Shown: positions 16,316-25,437, numbered from the stretch's first letter. The stretch: 52,980 bases of DNA from Candidatus Latescibacterota bacterium (GCA_016187725.1 JACPJE010000264.1:1-52980), one strand, 5' to 3'. The notes: generated from the sequence alone by a model not told the origin. A program made the numbers and translations.

Positions 16316-18790
16316 ATGGACACGAAAGACCTGCCCAATTCCCCAACAACGATAGACCGGCGCCAGTTCCTGAAGTACACCGGTGCCGGAGCGGTTGCGG
16401 GGACCGTATCCCCGCTGCTGCCTCGCCTGGTCCCCACAGCTTCGGCTGCTGTTCCAGGCACCAAGAACTACGAAGGCGCTCTCCGCATCCCTTCGTGCTG
16501 CAACATGTGCGGCGGCCAGACCGGCATCGAGTGCCTGGTAGTGGACGGCCGCGTGGTCTCCATACGCCCGAATTCCCATAACCCGAACGGCTTCTCCAAC
16601 ATCTCCACCGACTTCTTCGCCAACGCGGTCAAGGAGGGGGCGGTGATGTGCCCCAAGGGGAATGCCGGGATCATGACCCTCTACGACCCGGACCGGGTGA
16701 AGAAGCCCCTGCGGCGCACGAATCCAGAGAAGGGGATCGGTGTGGACCCCAAGTGGAAGGAGATCTCCTGGGAGGAGGCCTATGCCGAGATCGCCGGACG
16801 GCTGCAAAAGCTCCGGGAGGCGGGGGAGGCGCACAAACTCCTGTGGTTCTCCGAGGACCACTCCTTCACCCATATCCAGGGGGATTTCTGCAAGCTCTAC
16901 GGCACCTCGAACTACTCCATGCACTCCAACCTGTGCGATACGGCCCGCAAGGCCTCGTTCAAGATGGTGATGGGGCACGACCGCCCGCTCATGGACGCGC
17001 TCCAGTCCAGGTACATCCTGCTCTTCGGCTGGAACCCGCTGTCGGCCACCAAGTGGGCGCACCTGCCACGGATCGTGACCCGGGGCCTGGAGAACGGCGC
17101 AAAACTGGTCGTGGTGGACCCCAACTTCAGCTACACGGCCCAGCAGGGCGAATGGGTGCCCATCCGCCCTGCCACGGACGGAGCCCTGGCCCTGGCGATG
17201 GCCCACGTCATTATCCGCGACCAGCTCTACGACGAGACCTTTGTCCGCGATTGGACGGTCGGCTTTGAGGAGTTCTCGAAATACGTGGCCGACAAGACGC
17301 CGCAGTGGGCAGAGGGGATCACCAGCGTGCCCGCCGCCACCATCGAGCGCCTGGGCAGAGAGTTCGCCACCACCCGGCCCTCCCTGGCCGATGTGTGGTC
17401 CGGCCCGGGCCAGCACTCCAACGCGGTCCAGGGCGGCCGGGCCATCGCCTGCCTGAACGCCCTGGTGGGCAGCTACGATCGCCCTGGGACCATGGTCATT
17501 CCAAACAACAAGGGCAACAAGCACATCGAGGTGGAGGCGGACGAGACCGCAGCCAAGACCGTGAAGATGGAGCGCTTCGACGGGCTGACCTCCTATCCTT
17601 TCGGCCACAAGTCAGGGGTCTACTGCGAGACCTTTACCCGACTGGTCGAGGGGACGGGTCCGTACCAGCCCAAGATCGGTGTCGTCTTCTTCCAAAATCT
17701 CATGATGTCGGTGCCGGGGACCCAGACCGTGGAGCAGGCCCTCAAGAAACTAGAATTCCTGGTGGTGAACGACATCTACCTCTCAGAGACGGCCCTGATG
17801 GCGGACATCGTCATCCCCGGAGCTACCTACCTGGAGCGCTATGACCTCAACACCCACTGGGTCACCTGGCCGGTGCTGGGCCTGCGCCAGCCCGTAGTCA
17901 AGCCGCTCTTCGGCCAGCCCACCGAGTACGAGTTTGTGGCCGAGCTGGGCCGCCGCTTGGGCCTCAAGGATAAGGAGGGGGGCGAGGTGTTCCGCGTGGG
18001 CCGGATCTCGGGCCAGCCAATCGAGGATCTCACGGCCTGGTACGAGGAATGGCTGAGCAAGGAGATCAAGGAAGGCGAGCCCAAGATCACCCTGGAAGAA
18101 CTCAAGGCCCTGCCGGGGGCGGTCTGGGTCTCCCAGAAAGGGACCGCGTACGAGAAATACGCCCAACCCATCCCCGAGGAAAAACTCAAGGATGCCCTCG
18201 TGGAGGGGACCATGGTCTTCTCCAAGAAGAAGGACGGCACCAAGGACAAGCAGATCGGGGTGATGAAAGACGGCAAGGCCTATGCGGGGTTCTCCACTCC
18301 TTCCGGGAAGGTGGAGTTCTACAACGCCAAGTTCGCTGAGAAGAAGGACGCCACCGGCAAACCCGTGGCCCCACTGCCGGTCTATGAGCCGAGGGACTGG
18401 ATGCCCGATGCGGAATACCCTCTTTACTCAATCAACTGGAAGGAGGCCTCCCACACCCACACCCGCACCCACAACAACGCCTGGCTGGTGGAGATCAAAC
18501 CCCTCAACCCACTGCGGATAAACCCCAAGACCGCCGCGAAGCTAGGACTCAAAGACGGCGACGAGGTGTGGGTGGAATCGAAATACGGCAAGGTGAAGGC
18601 CAAGCTCCAGGTGACCCAGGGGATCCATCCGGAGGTGGTGGGTCTGCTGCACGGCTTTGGCCACTGGGGCCTGGGGAAGATCGCCAAAGGCCGGGGCACC
18701 TCGGACGCAGTGCTCAGGCCGACCAGGGCTGAGCCCCTCTCGGGCCAGGCCATGCACAAGCAGAACTGCGTGAAGGTCTACAAGGCGTGA
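16316..18790 (+). CDS. Molybdopterin (bis-MGD) oxidoreductase catalytic subunit, DMSO reductase family, PsrA/PhsA/Arr-like
   Basis: 824 residues. The Tat signal is DRRQFLK (Arg15-Arg16). The N-terminal Fe-S box reads CCNMCGGQTGIEC (61-73), with the fourth cysteine in VMCPKG (Cys112). In the usual C-x2-C-x3-C spacing the third Cys position (69) is Thr, and extra cysteines are at 61/62 and 73. SNLCDTARKA puts Cys207 at the predicted Mo-ligand site, as in polysulfide, thiosulfate and arsenate reductases. MGD-binding segments (GWNPLSATKW, LVVVDPNFSYTAQQ, NDIYLSETALMADIVIPG) and the C-terminal domain (HTHTRTHNNAWLVEI, GLKDGDEVWVES) are intact. The substrate cannot be read from sequence. Arsenic, selenium or sulfur oxyanions are possible. 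Confidence 0.93.
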   Translation: MDTKDLPNSPTTIDRRQFLKYTGAGAVAGTVSPLLPRLVPTASAAVPGTKNYEGALRIPSCCNMCGGQTGIECLVVDGRVVSIRPNSHNPNGFSNISTDFFANAVKEGAVMCPKGNAGIMTLYDPDRVKKPLRRTNPEKGIGVDPKWKEISWEEAYAEIAGRLQKLREAGEAHKLLWFSEDHSFTHIQGDFCKLYGTSNYSMHSNLCDTARKASFKMVMGHDRPLMDALQSRYILLFGWNPLSATKWAHLPRIVTRGLENGAKLVVVDPNFSYTAQQGEWVPIRPATDGALALAMAHVIIRDQLYDETFVRDWTVGFEEFSKYVADKTPQWAEGITSVPAATIERLGREFATTRPSLADVWSGPGQHSNAVQGGRAIACLNALVGSYDRPGTMVIPNNKGNKHIEVEADETAAKTVKMERFDGLTSYPFGHKSGVYCETFTRLVEGTGPYQPKIGVVFFQNLMMSVPGTQTVEQALKKLEFLVVNDIYLSETALMADIVIPGATYLERYDLNTHWVTWPVLGLRQPVVKPLFGQPTEYEFVAELGRRLGLKDKEGGEVFRVGRISGQPIEDLTAWYEEWLSKEIKEGEPKITLEELKALPGAVWVSQKGTAYEKYAQPIPEEKLKDALVEGTMVFSKKKDGTKDKQIGVMKDGKAYAGFSTPSGKVEFYNAKFAEKKDATGKPVAPLPVYEPRDWMPDAEYPLYSINWKEASHTHTRTHNNAWLVEIKPLNPLRINPKTAAKLGLKDGDEVWVESKYGKVKAKLQVTQGIHPEVVGLLHGFGHWGLGKIAKGRGTSDAVLRPTRAEPLSGQAMHKQNCVKVYKA

Positions 18791-19548
18791 AGGATATGAT
18801 GGAAGATCGAGAAGCCGGCCTGCTGGTAGAGGCCGGCCTCTACCGCTTCTTCAGCCAGCTCTTCGCTGCCCCGCCTCCCCCCTGGCTCCTCCAGGACCTA
18901 GTGACCCATTGCCTGTTGACCACGGCCTGCCATTTCCACGAGACCTCCACCAATCCCCACCCTTTGGAGGACCCCGGATGGGCCAGCGTGGGGGAGGAAC
19001 TCGCCGTCGAATTCACTGCGCTTTTCTCCGCCCCCGGGGAACACTACCTGCCGCCCTACGAATCCTTCTATGTGGATGAACTCCACCTGGAGCAGAGCGA
19101 AGAAGCCGGGTGCGGCACCGCCTTTGCGGGAGGGACGAGGAAGGGGTTCATCGGGCAGCAATCCGCCTCTGCGGTCTGCACCCTCTACGCGCGCGCCGGC
19201 CTGGAACTCAACCCCGCTTTCCACGACCTGCCTGACCATCTGGCTGCCGAACTGGCATTCCTGGCCCACCTGGCCGATTGCCAGGCCAGCGCCCTGCAGC
19301 AGGGGCACTCGGAACTGGCGGCCCATTGCGCCCGCCAGGCAGAGCAGTTCCGCCACAGCCACCTGGACCGCTGGTGCCCCGCCTTCCTGGCGCGGGTCCA
19401 GGCGAATCCGATCTCGCGGTTCTACTGCCAGGTAGCGGTGGGGCTGGAGGGGTTTCTAGCTGGAAGTACCGCCTCTCGGCCGCGGCCCACGGCCGTGGCT
19501 GAGCTGGGGTCAGGTCAAGAAGGAGATGGCCAAGTAGTGAGGAAGTAG
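18787..19548 (+). CDS. TorD/DmsD-like Mo-enzyme maturation chaperone
   Basis: 253 residues from GTG 18787 (stop overlap with the Mo enzyme), or ATG 18796. It is mainly helical. Family signs are EFTALFSAPGEHYLPPYESFYVDE and a later DLPDHLAAELAFLAHLADCQA (the Y/E-x-x-PDHL motif). Such chaperones bind the Tat signal of the Mo subunit and hold it until the cofactor is inserted. The overlap with the catalytic gene makes that enzyme the obvious client. The last 25 residues are low-complexity and may not be folded. A terminator follows. Confidence 0.88.
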   Translation: MKDMMEDREAGLLVEAGLYRFFSQLFAAPPPPWLLQDLVTHCLLTTACHFHETSTNPHPLEDPGWASVGEELAVEFTALFSAPGEHYLPPYESFYVDELHLEQSEEAGCGTAFAGGTRKGFIGQQSASAVCTLYARAGLELNPAFHDLPDHLAAELAFLAHLADCQASALQQGHSELAAHCARQAEQFRHSHLDRWCPAFLARVQANPISRFYCQVAVGLEGFLAGSTASRPRPTAVAELGSGQEGDGQVVRK

Positions 19549-19579
19549 CGCTACCTTATTCATACAGCACGCCGATATA

Positions 19580-19614
19580 AAGGGTCGCATCTCAAAGGTG
19601 CGGCCCTTCACTTT
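19580..19614 (+). terminator. Terminator after the Mo-enzyme operon
   Basis: AAGGGTCGCA (19580-19589) and TGCGGCCCTT (19599-19608) pair with one wobble around a 9-base loop. CACTTTTG follows. It ends the 13331-19548 operon. The rest of 19615-19729 shows nothing recognisable. Confidence 0.65.
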
Positions 19615-19729
19615 TGTCCCTTCGACCGGAGACCCCCCTGTCCCACTGAGACGATCCCGCTGGGCCAAAATGACCCGGCACCGAAATTCAATCTGCAGGC
19701 ATCCGTCTGTACACCGTGCCAAAATACCC

Positions 19730-19745
19730 TGGTACAGATTGTGCT
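19730..19745 (+). promoter_or_regulatory. Sigma-54-like (-24/-12) promoter of the HzsA-like/cytochrome operon
   Basis: TGGTACAGATTGTGCT has GG at 19731-19732 and GC at 19743-19744 with ten bases between. It departs from TGGCACR-N4-TTGCW by T for C in the -24 half and G for T in the -12 half (the latter shared with the 6505 and 13282 promoters). The predicted start is near 19755, 44 bases before the next gene. Confidence 0.55.
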
Positions 19746-19798
19746 CAGAAGCAAAAAGCATGCGTGCCTCCCCTTGTCTGTCGGAGCGATGATCCGCC

Positions 19799-21424
19799 AT
19801 GAAGCTGCGACTCCCCCTCTCGCTCGTCCTGGTCTGCATGCCCCTCGCCGCGGCGGCGCAAACCCTCTACCGCGACGTGACGGCGGAGGCCGGCATCCAC
19901 TTCACCCACAGCTTCGGCGACGAGCACCTCAGCTCCATCCTCGAGGCCACTGGCTCGGGCTGCCTCTTCTTCGACTACGACCGCGACGGCTACATGGACC
20001 TCTTTGCGGTCAACGGCTGCTACCTGCCCGGCATCAGCGACCCGCCGGCCTCGGGCCATCCGCCGGTGCTGGTGGACCACCTCTTCCACAACCAGGGGGA
20101 CGGCACCTTTGTCGACGTGACTGACCGGGCGGGGGTGGGGGACCCCGGGTACGGCATGGGCTGTGCGGCCGGCGACTACGACAACGACGGCGACCCCGAT
20201 CTGTACGTCACCAACTACGGCCCCAACACCCTCTATCGCAACAACGGGGATGGCACCTTTGCCGATGTCACTGCCCAGGCCGGGGTGGGCGACACCCTGT
20301 GGGGGGTGGGCACCACCTCCTTCGACTATGACCTCGACGGCGACCTCGACCTGTACGTGGGCAACTATCTCGACTTCGACCCCCAGTACCGGCTCTACTA
20401 CGCGGCCGACGATTTCCCCGGGCCCCTGGCCTATCCGGGGCAACCGGACCGGCTCTACCGCAACAACGGGGACGGCACCTTTGCCGAGGTGAGCAGGGCC
20501 GCCGGGGTGGACAAGCCGGGGCGGGCCATGGGGGTGGTGGCCGGCGACTACGACGACGACGGCGACCAGGACCTCTTTGTGGCCAACGACGCCATGGAGC
20601 ACTACCTCTACCGCAACGAGGGCAAGGGGGCTTTTGTCGACGTGGCCCTCGAAGCCGGGGTAGCCTTCTCCACCAACGGCGACGCCAGTTCCTCGATGGG
20701 GGGGGATTTCGCGGATTTCGACCTGGACGGGGACTTGGACCTCTTGGTGCCGGACATGGGCTTCAACAACCTCTATGAGTACCAGGGCAAGGGCTACTAC
20801 CAGGACCGCACCGCCGACCTGGGCGTCGCCGAGCTGAGCGGCCAGTACATCGGCTGGCACGGGGACTTCCTCGACTGCGACAACGACGGCGACCTGGACC
20901 TCTTTATCGCCAACGGAGACGCCCACCGTCTGGAAGATACCCAGCAGCCTCTGTTGCTGGCCAATGTGCCCGATCCCCGGGGCGGGCGCCGCTTCCAGGA
21001 TGCCGGCCCGGGCGCCGGCCCCTTCTTCACCCGGCGCTACGTGGCCAGGGGCGGGGCCGCCGCCGACTACGACAACAATGGCGACCTCGATCTCTTTGTG
21101 CTCAACATCGACCAGCCCTCGGTGCTCTTGCGCAACGAGGGCACTCCCGGCAACCACTGGCTGCTGCTCTCGCTGAAAGGAAGGGCCAGCAACCGCGACG
21201 GGATCGGGGCGCGGGTGGAAGTGCGGGCCGGCGACCTGGTCCAGATCGCCGAGAAAAATGGGGCCAGCGGCTATATGTCCCAGAACGAGCCGCGCCTCCA
21301 CTTTGGCCTGGGCCCCCGCGACCACATCGACCTGTTGCGCATCCGCTGGCCCAGCGGAAAAACTCAGGAACTGCGCGACCTGCCCGCCGACCAGGTGCTG
21401 GCAATCGAGGAGCCGGCTCCGTGA
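19799..21424 (+). CDS. FG-GAP/VCBS repeat protein with ASPIC/UnbV domain (CRTAC1-like), secreted
   Basis: 541 residues. The signal peptide MKLRLPLSLVLVCMPLAAAAQ is followed by at least six repeats of the type DYDNDGDPDLYVTNYG / NNGDGTFADVTAQAGV. These form an integrin-like beta-propeller with DxDxDG calcium loops. The C-terminus, HFGLGPRDHIDLLRIRWPSGKTQEL, is the ASPIC/UnbV module. Members are extracytoplasmic, and the molecular role is unknown. They often sit beside c-type cytochromes. It opens an operon of short or overlapping genes: its stop overlaps the next start (GTGA). Confidence 0.92.
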   Translation: MKLRLPLSLVLVCMPLAAAAQTLYRDVTAEAGIHFTHSFGDEHLSSILEATGSGCLFFDYDRDGYMDLFAVNGCYLPGISDPPASGHPPVLVDHLFHNQGDGTFVDVTDRAGVGDPGYGMGCAAGDYDNDGDPDLYVTNYGPNTLYRNNGDGTFADVTAQAGVGDTLWGVGTTSFDYDLDGDLDLYVGNYLDFDPQYRLYYAADDFPGPLAYPGQPDRLYRNNGDGTFAEVSRAAGVDKPGRAMGVVAGDYDDDGDQDLFVANDAMEHYLYRNEGKGAFVDVALEAGVAFSTNGDASSSMGGDFADFDLDGDLDLLVPDMGFNNLYEYQGKGYYQDRTADLGVAELSGQYIGWHGDFLDCDNDGDLDLFIANGDAHRLEDTQQPLLLANVPDPRGGRRFQDAGPGAGPFFTRRYVARGGAAADYDNNGDLDLFVLNIDQPSVLLRNEGTPGNHWLLLSLKGRASNRDGIGARVEVRAGDLVQIAEKNGASGYMSQNEPRLHFGLGPRDHIDLLRIRWPSGKTQELRDLPADQVLAIEEPAP

Positions 21425-22878
21425 ACTGGTGCTGGACCGCCCTCCTGTTCCTGTCCTGCCTGCCGGCCCGGGCCGCTACTCGGGGATACCCCCTGATCCT
21501 GGTCCAGGAGGCAGTACCCGGTGCGGGCAGCCGCATCGTCCGCCTGAATGCGGACGGGACCCTGCAGGTGCTCACCACCGATTTCGCCGAGGCCGCCGAC
21601 CCCTGCGTCTCCTTTGAGGGCACCCACCTGCTCTTTGCGGGCCGCAAATCAGTAAGCGACTCCTGGGAGATCTGGGAGATGCAGGCCGACGGCTCGGGCA
21701 AACGCCCCCTCACCGCCGGCCTGGGGGATTGCCGCGAACCCATCTACCTGGCCAAGGCCGCGGTGGATGCGCCGGCCTTTGAGCAGAAGGTGCGCTGGTT
21801 CTGCTTCACCAGCACCGCCCCCGGGGTGCTCGACGAAGAGGGCCGGGGCCCGCTGCGCTCCCTCTATGCCCAGAACCTGGAGCCGGTGCCGGGCAGGGGC
21901 ATCGTGACCTGGCGCACTACCTACAATCTGGGCGGCGATGGGGCCCCCACCGTGCTGGCCGACGGCCGGGTGCTCTTCTCCTCCTGGCAGCGGGAAGGTC
22001 TGGCCCTGATGACCATCAGTTGGGCCGGCGAGGATCTGAACGCCTTCTACGGCACCCACGACGGGGCGCTCTCGCAGAGCGCCCCCTGCGAGTTGCCCGA
22101 CCGCAGCGTGGTCTTTGTCGAACACCAGGGCAGTGACCCCCATCAGGGAGGGCAATTGGCGCGGGTGGAATTGCGCCGGCCCCTGTACACCCACCAGATC
22201 CTCAGTCGGGAGGGCGAGGAGTACCGCACCCCGCACCCGGCCCCGGACGGAGGGCTGCTGGTGGCCCGCCGCCGGCCCGGGGGCACCTGGGGTATCTACC
22301 GCTTCGATCCAATAAAAGGCCGGCCCGGGCCTGAGGTGTTGGACGACCCGGCCTGGGACGAACTCGACGCCCAGGTCCTGGCGCCCAGGCCCGAGCCAGT
22401 GGGCCGCATCCCCATGGTCGAGTTCGCCTCGGTGCTGGACGTGGGCGAACTCAAGGGCCTGGGACAACTGCAGTGCCTCAACGTGTATGATTCGGACCGG
22501 CCCGACCAGGCGCGGCCTGGACAGGTCAAGCAGGTGCGGCTGGTGGAGGGCGTGCCCCTCCTGCCTGGCGAGGCGCCCGCCCGCCCGCCGGGCGGCTGGC
22601 CCCCTGCGCATGTCCGCACCCGCATCCTCGGCGAAGCCCCGGTGGAGCCGGACGGCTCCTTCTACGTGAACGTGGCCGGCGACCTGCCCTTCTACATCGA
22701 GGCCCTCGACGCCGAAGGTCGGGTGGTGCAGACCATGCGCGCCTGGACCTGGGTGCGCGCCGGCGACCAGCGCGGCTGCATCGGCTGCCACGAAAACAAG
22801 GAGCTGGCCCCGGAGAACCGGGCCACCCAGGCCCTGATCCGGGCGCAGCCGGTCACCCTCAAGGGGGAGGGAAGGTGA
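21421..22878 (+). CDS. HzsA-related monoheme beta-propeller protein (hydrazine synthase alpha-like)
   Basis: 485 residues from GTG 21421. A signal peptide (LLFLSCLPARAA) precedes PD40/TolB-like propeller blades (SRIVRLNADGTLQVLTTDF, DSWEIWEMQADGSGKRPLT, GAPTVLADGRVLFSSW). The C-terminal part has ILGEAPVEPDGSFYVNVAG, LPFYIEALDAEGRVVQTMRA and heme site CIGCH (453-457), the pattern of the domain shared with anammox HzsA. It ends 28 residues after the heme, so the second-heme region of HzsA is absent. The Tyr remembered four residues after the heme His in HzsA is Glu461 here. Family kinship is well supported. Hydrazine synthesis is not. Confidence 0.8.
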   Translation: MNWCWTALLFLSCLPARAATRGYPLILVQEAVPGAGSRIVRLNADGTLQVLTTDFAEAADPCVSFEGTHLLFAGRKSVSDSWEIWEMQADGSGKRPLTAGLGDCREPIYLAKAAVDAPAFEQKVRWFCFTSTAPGVLDEEGRGPLRSLYAQNLEPVPGRGIVTWRTTYNLGGDGAPTVLADGRVLFSSWQREGLALMTISWAGEDLNAFYGTHDGALSQSAPCELPDRSVVFVEHQGSDPHQGGQLARVELRRPLYTHQILSREGEEYRTPHPAPDGGLLVARRRPGGTWGIYRFDPIKGRPGPEVLDDPAWDELDAQVLAPRPEPVGRIPMVEFASVLDVGELKGLGQLQCLNVYDSDRPDQARPGQVKQVRLVEGVPLLPGEAPARPPGGWPPAHVRTRILGEAPVEPDGSFYVNVAGDLPFYIEALDAEGRVVQTMRAWTWVRAGDQRGCIGCHENKELAPENRATQALIRAQPVTLKGEGR

Positions 22879-22882
22879 GACC

Positions 22883-24811
22883 ATGGCGCCTGCTGCGCAC
22901 TTGCTGGCGCTGAGCGCCCTGGTGCTGAGGCTGCTGGCCGCGCCCTGCCGCGCCGCCGAACCTGGCGGCTCCGCCCCCTACAACCCGCCCGTCCCCGAGC
23001 CCGAGGACGCCCTCTACAAATCGCCCATCCAGCTACTGCTTTCGGCGGACGGCCGCCGGCTCCTGGTGGCCTGCGAGCAGAGCGGCGAGGTGCTGGTGGC
23101 CGACACCCGCCAACGCCAGGTGCAGTCGCGCATCCCGGTGGGCGGCGAGCCCTTTGGCCTGGCCCTCAGCGCCGACGAAAAGACCCTCTACGTCAGCTGC
23201 CGGCGCGACAACGAGGTGGCAGTGGTGGACCTGGCCGCCCTGCAGGTGCAGTCGCGCATCCCGGTGGGCGACGACCCCCACGGCCTGGCCCTCTCCCCCG
23301 ATGGACAATATCTGATGGTCGCCAACCTGGGCACCGGCGACCTGTCGGTGGTGGATCTGGCCCAGGGGCTCGAAACCAAACGCCTGCCCCTGGGCCGGGG
23401 GCCCTTCGGCCTGGCCCTCAGTCCGGACGGGCGCACCCTCTACGCCTCCAGCCAGTACTCCAATCCGGTGCCCTTCCGCGCCCCGCCGGTGCTCGAACTG
23501 AGCATGCTGGACGCGGTCGCCCAGCGGGTGCGCGAGCGGCGCGCCCTGCCCGGGGCGGTCATCGGCCAGGGCATCGCCGTCTCTCCTGACGGGCGCTTCG
23601 CAATCACCGCCGTGGAACTGCCCAAGAACCTGATCCCCGAGACCCAGGTGTACCAGGGCTGGATGGTGACCTTTGGCTTTGCGGTCACCGAGACCCGGCC
23701 GGGCGGGCGCAGCGCCTTCCTGCTCATCGACGAGCCCAATCTCTACTATGCCGATCCCTACGGGGTGGCCTTCTCTCCCGATGGCCGCTGGCTCTACCTC
23801 TCCTCCAGCGGCACCGACGCGCTGACGGTGGTGGACTTCGCCGCGGTCTGCCGGGTACTCCAGGTCGAGGAGGGGCGCATCGGCATCGCCGACGAACAGT
23901 TGCGGCAGTACGCCCGCCACCTGGGCCTGAGCAGCGAGTACGCGGTAGCCCGCATCCCCACCGGCGCCAACCCCAAGGGCCTGGCCCTCTCCCCCGACGG
24001 GCGCTGGCTCTACGCGGCATTGCGCCTGGCCGACCAGATCGCTGTCATCGATACCAGAAAGCGGGCGGTGACCGACACCATCGACCTGGGGGGGCCGAAG
24101 GCGGTCAGCGCCCTGCGCCGCGGCGCCCAGCTCTTCAACTACGCCAGCATCAGCTTCCAGAAGCAGCTCAGCTGCGCCACCTGCCATCCGGAGTACGGCG
24201 TCGACGGCCTGAATTACGACATCGCCGCCGACGGAGGGATGGGGCACAACCTGGTCGACAACATGACCATGCGCCAGGTGGGCCCCACCGGGCCCTTCAA
24301 GTGGCGGGGCAAGAACCTCACCATCGAGCGCCAGGACGGGCCGCGCGCCGCCCAACTCTTCTTCCGCACCCACGGCTTCGAGCCCGAGGACCGCCGCGCC
24401 ACCGCTCATTTCATCGAGTCCATCCCCAAACGGCCCAACCGCTACCTGGCCCCCGGAGGCCAGCTCAACAAGACCCAGCAGCTGGGCAAAAAACTTTTTG
24501 AACGGCCCTACGACAATCAGGGACGCTACATCCCCACCGGCAATCGCTGCGTCACCTGCCACCCTGCCCCCTACGGCACCGACCACTTCATCCACAACAT
24601 CGGCTCGCGCAACTACCATGACCTGGACGGGGATTTCGACACGCCCCATCTGGCCAACACCTATGAGCGGGCGCCTTACATGCACGACGGCCGCTGCTAC
24701 AGCCTGGAGGAGATCTGGACGGTCCACAATCCCGACGACACCCACGGGGTGACCAACGACATGAGCAAGGACCAGCTCAACGCCCTCATCGAATACATCA
24801 AGACCTTCTGA
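22883..24811 (+). CDS. YVTN beta-propeller fused to a diheme cytochrome c peroxidase-like domain
   Basis: 642 residues from ATG 22883 behind GGGAGGGAAGG. After a signal peptide, about residues 45-400 hold YVTN blades (LLSADGRRLLVACEQSGEVLV, RIPVGGEPFGLALS, LALSPDGRWLYAAL). The C-terminal 230 residues contain CATCH (from 431) and CVTCH (from 556), plus FKWRGKN, LGKKLF and the ANTYERAPYMHDGR...TVHN block of MauG/CcpA-type diheme proteins. It is periplasmic. The order propeller then diheme module is that of the HzsB and HzsC subunits of hydrazine synthase, and follows an HzsA-like gene. Generic YVTN-peroxidase fusions are also widespread, so function stays open. Confidence 0.85.
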   Translation: MAPAAHLLALSALVLRLLAAPCRAAEPGGSAPYNPPVPEPEDALYKSPIQLLLSADGRRLLVACEQSGEVLVADTRQRQVQSRIPVGGEPFGLALSADEKTLYVSCRRDNEVAVVDLAALQVQSRIPVGDDPHGLALSPDGQYLMVANLGTGDLSVVDLAQGLETKRLPLGRGPFGLALSPDGRTLYASSQYSNPVPFRAPPVLELSMLDAVAQRVRERRALPGAVIGQGIAVSPDGRFAITAVELPKNLIPETQVYQGWMVTFGFAVTETRPGGRSAFLLIDEPNLYYADPYGVAFSPDGRWLYLSSSGTDALTVVDFAAVCRVLQVEEGRIGIADEQLRQYARHLGLSSEYAVARIPTGANPKGLALSPDGRWLYAALRLADQIAVIDTRKRAVTDTIDLGGPKAVSALRRGAQLFNYASISFQKQLSCATCHPEYGVDGLNYDIAADGGMGHNLVDNMTMRQVGPTGPFKWRGKNLTIERQDGPRAAQLFFRTHGFEPEDRRATAHFIESIPKRPNRYLAPGGQLNKTQQLGKKLFERPYDNQGRYIPTGNRCVTCHPAPYGTDHFIHNIGSRNYHDLDGDFDTPHLANTYERAPYMHDGRCYSLEEIWTVHNPDDTHGVTNDMSKDQLNALIEYIKTF

Positions 24812-25395
24812 TGCGACACTTCTTGCTCATCGCCTTACTGCTGACCGCACCCGCCGGCGCCCAGCTCTACGAGGACCAGCTGGAACCCGCAGAGCTGGGT
24901 ATCGAGGAACTGGGACCACTGGCCACCCCGCCTGCGGTGTACGTGGGCAACGAGGCCTGCCGCCCCTGTCACGAGGCCGCGTACCAGAAATGGCTGGGCA
25001 CCAAACACGCGCGCACCTCGGTCTGGCTGCACACGCGCATGGCCTTGCAGGTGGCCGCCCGCCACGGGATCAAGGCCTCCTCCCCGGACAAGAGCGCGGT
25101 GTGCCTGGGCTGCCACGGCACCGGCGTGGACGCCCCAGCCGCGTACCGGGACCCCGGCTTCCGCATCGCCGAGGGCGTGGCCTGCGAGAAGTGCCACGGC
25201 CCCTGCGGCGAGCACGTCCGGCTCATGAACCTGCCGCCGCCCCGGGGGCCGTCTGGCCTGAGCAAGCCGCCCCAGGATCTGTGCTATACCTCCTGCCACC
25301 ACCCCAAGGAGTCGCACGCCGTCGTGGGGGCCAAACATCTCACCCACGAGCAGGCTTGGGCCAAGATCGAGCACAAGGAGGGGCGCATTAAGTAA
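24811..25395 (+). CDS. Periplasmic multiheme cytochrome c (c554-like) with a CX3CH site
   Basis: 194 residues. The start ATG overlaps the previous stop. The signal peptide ends at TAPAGAQ. Three normal sites are CRPCH, CLGCH and CEKCH. The fourth cysteine pair reads CYTSCH (158-163), spaced CX3CH. In the similar tetraheme protein at 5744-6331 the equivalent site is CKTCH. The rest (YVGNEACRPCHEAAYQKW, KHARTS) follows the cytochrome c554 pattern. It probably moves electrons to or from the diheme and monoheme propeller proteins encoded upstream. Confidence 0.86.
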   Translation: MRHFLLIALLLTAPAGAQLYEDQLEPAELGIEELGPLATPPAVYVGNEACRPCHEAAYQKWLGTKHARTSVWLHTRMALQVAARHGIKASSPDKSAVCLGCHGTGVDAPAAYRDPGFRIAEGVACEKCHGPCGEHVRLMNLPPPRGPSGLSKPPQDLCYTSCHHPKESHAVVGAKHLTHEQAWAKIEHKEGRIK

Positions 25396-25437
25396 TTGTT
25401 ACGAGTTTCTGGCCATTGAGTACAGGAGGCTCTGGAG

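Noticed and set aside
16934..16936. Selenocysteine instead of Cys207 in the Mo enzyme
   Set aside because: The codon is TGC, not TGA; Cys is the ligand.
15458..17608. 716-codon minus-strand frame over the Fe-S and Mo-enzyme genes
   Set aside because: Opposes two genes with complete motifs; typical high-GC shadow with no recognisable protein features.
21421..24811. True hydrazine synthase (anammox)
   Set aside because: Second-heme part and Tyr ligand missing, no hydrazine dehydrogenase or nitrite reductase genes nearby; kept as relationship only.
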